A stretch of DNA of 7,861 nucleotides from F1-60-MAGs027 sp044344715 (GTDB lineage: Bacteria; Actinomycetota; Acidimicrobiia; Acidimicrobiales; Ilumatobacteraceae). The stretch covers positions 1-7,861 of the forward strand of contig JBIJCI010000063.1 of the NCBI GenBank assembly GCA_044344715.1. Reading direction: 5' to 3'. The position numbers were made by a program, and so were the translations under genes. Each line of letters opens with the position of its first letter. Positions within the stretch are counted from its first letter, which is position 1. Shown piece by piece: positions 1 to 5,877 of the stretch. The notes under the pieces were generated by a model. That model worked only from the letters and a program-made list of their open reading frames with translations, did no database searches and had not been told where the DNA came from.

Positions 1-383
1 TGCGCCCACTCCGGCGAGGCCGCGAGGCGCTCGAGTTCGATCATCTTCGTGACGCGCTTGGAGATGGTGCCGAAGTTGGTGAGCATGCCACCGAGCCAAC
101 GCTCGTTGATGTAGGGCATGCCGGTCTTCTCGGCGTAGTTCTTGATCGGGTCCTGCGCCTGCTTCTTGGTGCCTACGAAGAGCACGACGCCGCCGCCGGA
201 GGCGAGCTGACGCACGAAGGCGTACGCGGTCTCGATGCGCTGGAGCGTCTGCTCGAGGTCGATGATGTAGATGCCGTTGCGCTCACCGTGGATGAATCGC
301 TCCATCTTGGGGTGCCAACGCTGGGTCTGGTGGCCGAAGTGAAGGCCCGCCTCGAGCATCTGGCGCATGCTGATGATTGCCAT
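1..383 (-). CDS. rpsB: 30S ribosomal protein S2, N-terminal part (runs off window)
   Basis: Ribosomal protein S2 of the small subunit, needed for 30S assembly and initiation; it sits on the back of the 30S near S1 and the mRNA exit side. About 127 residues are visible from the ATG at 383, and the frame is still open at the left edge. The S2 N-terminal signature is clear: MLEAGLHFGHQ near residues 9-19, then RWHPKM, IIDLEQT, FVGTKKQAQ and ERWLGGMLTN. The start is fixed by this conserved N-terminus and by a strong Shine-Dalgarno, AGGAAGGAG, ending 6 nt before ATG. It follows the LytM-like gene by 119 nt that hold a structured leader, so it probably has its own control. In actinobacteria tsf normally follows, which would lie outside the window. 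Identity is essentially certain. Confidence 0.98.
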   Translation of the reverse strand, partial: MAIISMRQMLEAGLHFGHQTQRWHPKMERFIHGERNGIYIIDLEQTLQRIETAYAFVRQLASGGGVVLFVGTKKQAQDPIKNYAEKTGMPYINERWLGGMLTNFGTISKRVTKMIELERLAASPEWA

Positions 384-389
384 GTCTGT

Positions 390-398
390 CTCCTTCCT
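390..398 (-). promoter_or_regulatory. Ribosome binding site of rpsB
   Basis: The minus strand reads AGGAAGGAG, then ACAGAC, then ATG at 383. It is one of only two strong Shine-Dalgarno sequences in the window; the other precedes comM. The AGG at its 5' end is part of, or abuts, the 3' strand of leader helix B, so folding of the leader could limit ribosome access. Confidence 0.85.
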
Positions 399-451
399 GT
401 GGTTCGGGACTCGAACCGTTGCGCCGAAGCGACCACAGGTTGCGGTTCGAG
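396..451 (-). promoter_or_regulatory. Candidate structured 5' leader of rpsB (pseudoknot)
   Basis: Reading the minus strand as RNA, two perfect helices interleave. Helix A is 9 bp: CUCGAACCG (451-443) with CGGUUCGAG (418-410). Helix B is 8 bp: CCUGUGGU (439-432) with ACCACAGG (403-396). The order A5', B5', A3', B3' is that of an H-type pseudoknot. The linkers are 3 nt (CAA), 13 nt and 6 nt. The 13-nt linker holds a CGC-UUCG-GCG hairpin (431-422). Helix B ends directly at the AAGGAG Shine-Dalgarno of rpsB. S2 autoregulation through an rpsB leader is established in E. coli; that this is a counterpart is inference. The two helices could instead be read as alternative conformations. Confidence 0.6.
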
Positions 452-502
452 GATGTTGGATGGGTATTCGGTAACGCAGTCGACGAATCGACCTCTGGCA
501 CG

Positions 503-994
503 CTACCGCGACGGGCGCGACGCCCCACAGCTCGCCGATGCGCGGCCCCCGAGCGTGATGCGAAACCGGGGTCGTACCGGTGCCGACGGGGGTGCAGCGA
601 CGGTGCCGGGGGTGGCCGTTGCGTACCGCAACGGATCGACGTGGACGTTGCCGACACGCATGCCAACGAAGAGGTCCGACCCGGCGATTCCGACCGGGTC
701 CCCCACGCCGACCGTGTCGCCGGTCTGCACCGTGGTCGATGCGAGACCGCCGTAGGTGATTCGTACCCGGGGATCGGCCGACGACCTCAGCACCACGTAC
801 AGTCGATCGGCCACCGGCCCCACCCACGAGGCCGTACCGCTCAGCCCCGCCGCGACCGCCGCACCATGGCGGGTCGCGAGTTCAACGCCACGATTACCCG
901 CACACCGCTCGCACGCGGGCGCGCGGTACGGATCGATGATCCCGAGGTGGGCGGGCAAGACGAGGCAGACCGATGCCACGACGGCAGTCAGCAT
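503..994 (-). CDS. Secreted or membrane-anchored LytM/M23-like protein with degenerate active site
   Basis: A 163-residue protein with a hydrophobic N-terminus (residues 2-20, a signal peptide or anchor without an obvious basic n-region). A compact LytM/M23 beta-domain follows at about residues 33-124, recognisable from GNRGVELATRHGAAV, the Gly-rich turns TVQTGDTVGVGDPVG, and a closing VHVDPLRY. M23 enzymes bind zinc through an H-x3-D pair and an H-x-H. Here these positions hold N34 and E38, and D107-L-F109, so peptidase activity is unlikely; non-catalytic LytM proteins commonly act as regulators of cell-wall hydrolases. The tail (125-163) is Pro/Ala/Arg-rich. The ATG at 994 was chosen because it lies 7 nt after the whiG stop. 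An ATG at 1099 would overlap whiG and displace the hydrophobic segment. No strong Shine-Dalgarno is seen, so coupling to whiG is likely. A LytM gene between whiG and rpsB is a known actinobacterial arrangement. Confidence 0.8.
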   Translation of the reverse strand: MLTAVVASVCLVLPAHLGIIDPYRAPACERCAGNRGVELATRHGAAVAAGLSGTASWVGPVADRLYVVLRSSADPRVRITYGGLASTTVQTGDTVGVGDPVGIAGSDLFVGMRVGNVHVDPLRYATATPGTVAAPPSAPVRPRFRITLGGRASASCGASRPSR

Positions 995-1001
995 CGCCGC
1001 G

Positions 1002-1766
1002 TCAGCGGAAATCAGCCGCGGCCAGATGACCGCGGAGCTGGAGCACTGCCTTGGCGTGGATCTGCGACACGCGACTCTCGGTGACATCGAGAACCTCACC
1101 GATCTGGGCGAACGTCAGGTTCTCCTCGTAGTACAGGAGCAGCGCGGTGCGCTCGCGTTCGGGCAGTTTGCGGATGGCGTCGCGCATGGTGCGACGCAAC
1201 TCACCCGACTCGATGGCGAAGTCGGGGTTGGTCGCCCGCTGGAAGTCGCTGGCATCGGGCATCGCATGGGAGTCGAGTGCCACGTGGTCGAGCGGACCGA
1301 TCGCGCTCGAGGCCACGTCCGCGAGCCATTCGTGCAACTCCGGCACGGGAATCTCCAACCGGGCGGCGATCTCTTCGTCGGTTGCCGGTCGCCCGAGTTC
1401 GCCCTGCAGTGCGGCGATCGCCGATTCGATGCGTCGCGACCGCGCACGAACCGACCGCGGAACCCAGTCGAGAGCCCGGAGGCTGTCGAGGATCGCACCG
1501 CGAATTCGTGGTACCGCGTACGACTCGAACTTCACGTCGTCGACCGGCACGAACCGGTCGACCGCCTGCACGAGACCGAGCATGCCGGCGCTCACGAGGT
1601 CGTTCGTCTCCACCCTGCTGGGCAAACCGGCCGAGAGACGTCCGGCGACGAACTTTACGAGTGATGCGTAGTGCACTACGAGCCATTCGCGGGCCTGCGG
1701 CTCCCTCGCCGTGTGCCAGCGACGCCATGCCTCGTCGACGGTGAGACGCTCGGGGCGCGGATTCAT
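1002..1766 (-). CDS. whiG: RNA polymerase sigma factor, WhiG/FliA family
   Basis: A 254-residue sigma-70 family factor of the WhiG/FliA (sigma-28) group. These direct RNA polymerase to sporulation genes in Streptomyces or flagellar genes in motile bacteria, and are usually held by an anti-sigma factor or, for WhiG, by RsiG with c-di-GMP. Region 2 spans about residues 28-100, with the diagnostic ETNDLVSAGMLGL and KFESYAVPRIRGAILD followed by LRALDWVPRSVR. Region 3 covers about 105-165 (RPATDEEIAARLEIP). Region 4 covers about 195-250, with the helix-turn-helix LTFAQIGEVLDVTESRVSQI. Length is normal for the family. The start codon overlaps the xerC stop as ATGA, and upstream sequence lacks a clear Shine-Dalgarno, so translation is probably coupled. 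WhiG and FliA cannot be told apart from sequence alone, and no flagellar or sporulation genes are in view. Confidence 0.93.
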   Translation of the reverse strand: MNPRPERLTVDEAWRRWHTAREPQAREWLVVHYASLVKFVAGRLSAGLPSRVETNDLVSAGMLGLVQAVDRFVPVDDVKFESYAVPRIRGAILDSLRALDWVPRSVRARSRRIESAIAALQGELGRPATDEEIAARLEIPVPELHEWLADVASSAIGPLDHVALDSHAMPDASDFQRATNPDFAIESGELRRTMRDAIRKLPERERTALLLYYEENLTFAQIGEVLDVTESRVSQIHAKAVLQLRGHLAAADFR

Positions 1767-2668
1767 GCGCGCGGGTGCGACGCGCCGTACGCCACCCTCA
1801 GTCGCTCCTTGCTCACGTGCGTGTAGCGCTGCGTGGTGCCGACGTCGGAGTGCCCGAGCAGTTCCTGCACGGTGCGCAGGTCGGCACCGTTGTCGAGCAG
1901 ATGGGTGGCGAAGGTGTGGCGCAATGCGTGGGGGTGGGTGGGCGACACCGCGCGGTCGTCGATCAGTCGCCGCACGTCGCGCGGCGAGATACGTCGTCCC
2001 CGATGGTTCACGAACAGCGCCGACTGTTCCCCGTCGACGACCACTCCGGTGCGCAACGCCATCCAGTCGCGTACGGATTCGAGCGATGGCTTGCTGACGG
2101 GCACCTGACGCTCCTTGCTGCCCTTGCCCATGACCCGCACGATGCCGCGCCGGACGTCGATCGAACCGACGTCGAGCGAACACAGTTCGCTGACCCGAAG
2201 CCCACTGCCGTAGAGCAACTCGACCACCGCATCGTCGCGGGTGTGGCGCCACCGCGGATGTCCCTCGGGATGGTGCTCGAGCAACGCCCGCAGTTGCTCC
2301 GCGGTGAGTACCTTCGGAAGTCGACCCTTGTCGGACGGGGCCTTCACCCCGATCGTCGGGTCGAGCGCCAGTTTCCCGTTGCGCGACAGCCAACCGAAGT
2401 AACGGGCCAGTGCGGCCCGTTTGCGGGCGATGCTGCGACGGGCGAGCCGGCTCGTGGTGAGGAATGCGATGTAACTGCGGATGTGGGTCTTGGTGACCTC
2501 GGTGGGGGCGGTGACTCCGTGTCGCTCGACCCATCCGGAGAACTGTCGTACGTCGCGTTCGTACGCGCTGACCGTGTTGGCTGCGGAGGCGGTGAGCGAC
2601 GTGACGAAACCCGGGATGTTCCACCGATCGGTGCCGCTCACCCTCCAAACGGTAGTTGCCCGTCGCAC
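1763..2668 (-). CDS. xerC: Tyrosine recombinase XerC
   Basis: A 301-residue tyrosine recombinase of the XerC/XerD type, which with a partner resolves chromosome dimers at dif and acts at division. The N-terminal core-binding SAM-like domain is at about residues 18-102. The catalytic domain follows from about 118, with all six conserved residues in place: R158 (GSGLRVSEL), K182 (GKGSKERQVP), H247 and R250 (HALRHTFATHLL), H273 (ELLGHSDVGTTQ) and the nucleophile Y282 (RYTHV). Its place between dprA and whiG matches the xerC locus of other actinobacteria. The start is uncertain. GTG at 2668 gives a normal length but has no clear Shine-Dalgarno. An in-frame GTG at 2641 has TGGAGG touching it, which is too close for normal initiation. 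The stop overlaps the whiG start by 4 nt. Confidence 0.93.
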   Translation of the reverse strand: MRRATTVWRVSGTDRWNIPGFVTSLTASAANTVSAYERDVRQFSGWVERHGVTAPTEVTKTHIRSYIAFLTTSRLARRSIARKRAALARYFGWLSRNGKLALDPTIGVKAPSDKGRLPKVLTAEQLRALLEHHPEGHPRWRHTRDDAVVELLYGSGLRVSELCSLDVGSIDVRRGIVRVMGKGSKERQVPVSKPSLESVRDWMALRTGVVVDGEQSALFVNHRGRRISPRDVRRLIDDRAVSPTHPHALRHTFATHLLDNGADLRTVQELLGHSDVGTTQRYTHVSKERLRVAYGASHPRA

Positions 2669-2710
2669 GACGTACCGGCGTGGTCGACGGCCGTCGCTGC
2701 ACGAACGATG

Positions 2711-3886
2711 TCACGATGCAAGGAGGGCCTCCCACCAACCCCCGTTGTCAACCGTCCAGCCCTGCGCCTCGAGGCGGCCCAGACTCATCGCCACGCCCGC
2801 GATCGGAAGACCGAGGTGTGCAACGAGTTGATCGAACGTCATCGGACGACGCGCCAGTGCGTCGAGCACCGCCCGATCGGACTCGTTCGGTCGGGTCCGC
2901 GCATCGCTGCTCGCCGCATGCCGATGATGATCCAGACCGAGCGCCACCAACACGTCGGTTGCATCGCACACCGTGGTGGCACCCTGCGAAAGGAGCGCAT
3001 TCGTGCCGGCACTGGACTCGCTGTGGGGCGAACCCGGCACCGCCAGCACGGTGATGCCGCGCTTCGCCGCTTCGTCCACCGTGATCATCGAGCCTCCCGC
3101 GGCGCGCGACTCGACCACCACCAACACTTCGCTCACCATCGCCAGGATCCGGTTGCGCAGCGGGAACCTGAACGCATCCGGTGCACAACCCGGCGGCGAC
3201 TCCGAGACGATCACACCGTGCCGGGCCACGGCTTGCCACAGCATCGCGTGCTCGCGCGGATACACGATGTCGAGACCGGACGCCACCACCGCGATCGGAG
3301 GTGCGGCGCCGGACGAGGGGTCGACGGTGTCGGGCGGCACGGGAGGCTCGTCGAAGCAGTCGAGTACGCCGCGGTGCGCGGCGGCGTCGATGCCCCTCGC
3401 CAGGCCCGACACGACCGCCACTCCGTGACGGGAGAGATCGTGCCCGAGGCGGCGCGCAAAATGACGACCGGCCGCGCTTGCAGCGCGGGTTCCGATGATG
3501 CCGACCCGTCGACTGGTGAACGCGGCCAGGTTGCCCTTGGCGAACAACACGGCCGGCGCGGCAAAGTCACCGCGCATCGACGCCGGATACTCGGGGTCGT
3601 GCGCGAGCAACACACGGATGTGTCCGTCGTGCAGCCGCCCGGCGGTGCCCTCGAGGAGCTCCGTGGTGGCTGCGCCTCGCAACGCACGGTCGAGTCCGTC
3701 GTGTCGAAGCAACGCCGCGATGTGCTCGGGGGCGGACGTGTCGCCGCAGACCACGCGCCAGGCATTGAGTGCGCCCAGGCCTCCAACCAGCAGGCGGAGC
3801 CGTTGCGGTCCGACCCCGGGTAGAGATGCGATCGCCGCGGCGACGACACGTTCGTCATCGTGCAACCCGTGCCCCGACCGTGTCAC
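2711..3886 (-). CDS. dprA: DNA-processing protein DprA (Smf)
   Basis: A 391-residue DprA, the loader that takes incoming single-stranded DNA during natural transformation and passes it to RecA in the cytoplasm. An N-terminal helical region with a helix-hairpin-helix-like segment (SLPGVGPQRL) is at about residues 15-45. The Rossmann-like DprA core runs from about 95 to 315, with VGIIGTRAAS (128-137), SGLARGIDAAAH (160-171), FRFPLRNRI (239-247), GGSMITVDEA and VPGSPHSESSAGTNALLSQGA. The C-terminal winged helix is at about 335-385 (MTFDQLVAHLGLPIAGVAMSL). The start is the GTG of a GTGA overlap with the comM stop, so the two are translationally coupled. Oddity: about 15-20 extra Pro-rich residues near 178-196 lie between the AHRG motif and the IAVVASGLD strand. 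Many bacteria that carry dprA are not known to be competent. Confidence 0.96.
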   Translation of the reverse strand: MTRSGHGLHDDERVVAAAIASLPGVGPQRLRLLVGGLGALNAWRVVCGDTSAPEHIAALLRHDGLDRALRGAATTELLEGTAGRLHDGHIRVLLAHDPEYPASMRGDFAAPAVLFAKGNLAAFTSRRVGIIGTRAASAAGRHFARRLGHDLSRHGVAVVSGLARGIDAAAHRGVLDCFDEPPVPPDTVDPSSGAAPPIAVVASGLDIVYPREHAMLWQAVARHGVIVSESPPGCAPDAFRFPLRNRILAMVSEVLVVVESRAAGGSMITVDEAAKRGITVLAVPGSPHSESSAGTNALLSQGATTVCDATDVLVALGLDHHRHAASSDARTRPNESDRAVLDALARRPMTFDQLVAHLGLPIAGVAMSLGRLEAQGWTVDNGGWWEALLAS

Positions 3887-5394
3887 CGTGCCGCCCCGGT
3901 GAGCGTGGCGAGACCGCTACGGAGTTGCAGTGCAGTCGCCACATGTGCCTCGTCGACCGTCGATGATGCGCCGTCCAGGTCGGCGATCGTTCGTGCCACA
4001 CGACGCACGCGGTGTAGCCCGCGCCCGCTCAGGCGGCCGAGCTCCAACTCCCGCCGCACCATGGCCCGTGCCCGCGACGAGAGTGCGGCGACATCATCGA
4101 GGTCGTCGACGGGAATGCGAGCGTTGACGACCCCGCCGCGCGCAACGGCGAGTTCGCGCGCCCGCAACACCCGCCGGGCGACCTCCGCCGACGATTCACC
4201 CTTCTCGTCCCCGACCAGATCATCGACGTTCGGGAGCCCGACGCTTACCCGCAGGTCGAACCTGTCGAGGAGGGGTCCGGAGAACCTCCGCACGTACTTG
4301 GCGCGGGCGGCATCGTCGCACACACAGATCCCCGGGGTGCCCGACCCGCACGGACACGGGTTGGCGGCGGCAACCAGCAGGAACCTGGCCGGGAAGGTGA
4401 GGGTGGTTCGGGCCCGCGAGACGTGCACGACACCTTCCTCCAGCGGTTGGCGCAACGCATCGAGCACACTCGGCGCGAACTCACCGAGCTCGTCGAGAAA
4501 CAAGACCCCCTCGCTCGCAAGGGAGATCTCGCCGGGACGCATCGCCGACGTTCCCCCGCCGATCAACCCGACGAGCGACACGGAATGGTGCGGTGAACGG
4601 AACGGTGGACGCGTGATCCGGCCGCCCGACGGCATGGTGACGTGGGCCGCGGAGTGCACCATGGTGCAGGCGAGTGCCTGTTCGTCGGTGAGCGTCGGGA
4701 GGATGCCGGGAAGTCGACGGGCGAGCATCGACTTGCCGGCACCGGGAGGCCCGACGAACAAGACGTGGTGGCCACCGGCCGCCGCCACCTCGAGTGCGAG
4801 TCGCGCCACGGGTTGCCCGCGCACGTCGGCGAGGTCCGGCTCGACCGGGTCTTCGCACGTGTGGTCGTACGAACCCGCCGCATCCCACGCCGCCTCGCCG
4901 CGTAAACAAGCGACGACCTTCGCGAGATCGTCGGCGAACACCACGTCGGCGGCCCCGGCCGACTTTGCAGCCAGGGCGTTGCCGGTGGCGACGACGACGC
5001 GCCGATCCCGCACCGCGGCCACCAACGGAGCCGCGCCGACGACGCCTCGCAACGATCCGTCGAGCCCGAGTTCGGCGACGAACGCCAGCCCATCCGCCAC
5101 GTTCGGGGGGATCTGTTCGTCGGCGATCAACACCGCAATGGCGATCGCCAGGTCGAGTCCCGAACCACCCTTTCGTTCCCCGCTCGGCGCGAGGTTGACG
5201 GTGATGCGGCGGTTCGGCCAGACGAATCCACGGGAGAGGAAGGCGGCACGAACGCGGTCGCGGCTCTCGCGGCAGACCTCGTCGGGTTGACCGACGATCG
5301 TGAAGCCGGGCAGGCCGACACCGACGTGCACTTCCACGTCGACGGCACGACCGACGACCCCGAGCAACGTGGTGGATCGAACGGTTGCGAACAT
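3883..5394 (-). CDS. comM: YifB/ComM family Mg-chelatase-like AAA+ ATPase
   Basis: A 503-residue ComM/YifB protein, annotated in many genomes as magnesium-chelatase-like. Characterised ComM is a hexameric helicase that promotes branch migration when transformed DNA is integrated. The N-terminal ChlI-like Lon-protease-fold domain (residues 1 to about 165) starts with the family signature GRAVDVEVHVGVGLPGFTIVG and contains NLAPSGERKGGSGLDLA. The AAA+ domain carries Walker A GPPGAGKS (215-222), Walker B VLFLDEL (297-303) and a Cys-rich ANPCPCGSGTPGICVC insert (344-359). The Mg-chelatase C-terminal helical domain covers about 400-495. Length is typical. The ATG at 5394 is supported by GGAGG 5 nt upstream. 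It overlaps dprA by 4 nt. A yraN homologue, often just upstream in actinobacteria, is absent here; a divergent lipoprotein gene occupies the position. Confidence 0.96.
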   Translation of the reverse strand: MFATVRSTTLLGVVGRAVDVEVHVGVGLPGFTIVGQPDEVCRESRDRVRAAFLSRGFVWPNRRITVNLAPSGERKGGSGLDLAIAIAVLIADEQIPPNVADGLAFVAELGLDGSLRGVVGAAPLVAAVRDRRVVVATGNALAAKSAGAADVVFADDLAKVVACLRGEAAWDAAGSYDHTCEDPVEPDLADVRGQPVARLALEVAAAGGHHVLFVGPPGAGKSMLARRLPGILPTLTDEQALACTMVHSAAHVTMPSGGRITRPPFRSPHHSVSLVGLIGGGTSAMRPGEISLASEGVLFLDELGEFAPSVLDALRQPLEEGVVHVSRARTTLTFPARFLLVAAANPCPCGSGTPGICVCDDAARAKYVRRFSGPLLDRFDLRVSVGLPNVDDLVGDEKGESSAEVARRVLRARELAVARGGVVNARIPVDDLDDVAALSSRARAMVRRELELGRLSGRGLHRVRRVARTIADLDGASSTVDEAHVATALQLRSGLATLTGAAR

Positions 5395-5399
5395 GGTGA

Positions 5400-5404
5400 C
5401 CTCC
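5400..5404 (-). promoter_or_regulatory. Ribosome binding site of comM
   Basis: The minus strand reads GGAGG, then TCACC, then ATG at 5394. This good spacing fixes the comM start and marks the likely first gene of the comM-dprA-xerC-whiG group. Confidence 0.75.
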
Positions 5405-5415
5405 GGCTGATGCCC

Positions 5416-5438
5416 GACGGCGTGGCCGTCACATGTGA
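5416..5438. promoter_or_regulatory. Overlapping palindromes in the comM / lipoprotein divergent gap
   Basis: The 57-nt gap between the divergent starts at 5394 and 5452 contains GACGGC-GTG-GCCGTC (5416-5430), a perfect 6-bp inverted repeat. It overlaps TCACATGTGA (5429-5438), a perfect 10-bp palindrome. Such placement suits an operator serving one or both genes. The first could also fold in the comM leader RNA. No regulator family was recognised from the motif, and no convincing -35/-10 pair was found. Confidence 0.35.
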
Positions 5439-5451
5439 GACTTGGACGGCG

Positions 5452-5877
5452 ATGAAGGTTCCTGCCCGATGTGTGCGCGCGACCGCGACGGCGGTGGCCG
5501 GACTACTTGTCGTCGGCGTCGTTGGCTCGTGTGCGGAGACACCGCGTACCGCCACCAACTTCTGCCGCGTGCTCACCGATCGGATCGACGAAATGGTGGA
5601 GCCACCGGTGGACGACGCGGGCGTACGACGACTGATCGAGCACTACTCCCGGCTCGCCGAAGTGGCCCCGCTCGAGGTGGAGGATGACATCGTCGCACTT
5701 CGCGACCTCTTCATCGCCGCGTCGGAGGTGGACACCACCGACCCTGCAAGCGTTCAGGCGTTGGCCGATCTTGCGTACGGAGCCGACCAGGCGGCCGAGG
5801 AGGCCGGCATCTACGCCGGCGCCACGTGCGGCACCGACCTGTCGACGGGCTTTGCGGTGGAGATTCCCGGCAGCTAG
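5452..5877 (+). CDS. Small putative lipoprotein, function unknown
   Basis: A 141-residue protein and the only plus-strand gene. I do not recognise a named family. The N-terminus has a basic n-region (MKVPARCVR), a hydrophobic stretch (about residues 12-25) and a lipobox-like V-G-S-C with Cys at residue 27. A mature form of about 115 residues anchored to the outer face of the membrane is therefore likely. The mature part is acidic and mostly helical in character, and has two cysteines, C38 and C126, that could form a disulfide. The ATG at 5452 was chosen because it gives a clean signal peptide; the frame is open further upstream (ATG at 5410, GTG at 5422), but those starts would lengthen the n-region implausibly. 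The Shine-Dalgarno is weak. It is divergent from comM, and its stop codon interlocks with that of clpP. Confidence 0.75.
   Translation: MKVPARCVRATATAVAGLLVVGVVGSCAETPRTATNFCRVLTDRIDEMVEPPVDDAGVRRLIEHYSRLAEVAPLEVEDDIVALRDLFIAASEVDTTDPASVQALADLAYGADQAAEEAGIYAGATCGTDLSTGFAVEIPGS

Noticed and set aside
396..420. tRNA-like GGTTCGAGTCC followed by ACCA in the rpsB leader
   Set aside because: It resembles a T-loop, but no acceptor, D or anticodon arms fit; the bases are explained by the two leader helices.
1002..2738. An upstream extension of the whiG frame to 578 codons across xerC
   Set aside because: The extension runs out of frame through xerC; WhiG homology begins right after the ATG at 1766, and that ATG makes a classic ATGA overlap.
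1775..3823. A 682-codon open frame on the plus strand antisense to xerC and dprA
   Set aside because: It is opposite two genes with complete family motifs, crosses their boundary, and has the Arg/His/Pro-rich composition of a shadow frame in GC-rich DNA.
3860..5290. A 476-codon plus-strand frame opposite comM
   Set aside because: Ser/Arg/Pro/Thr-rich shadow of a clearly conserved gene, with no recognisable domain.
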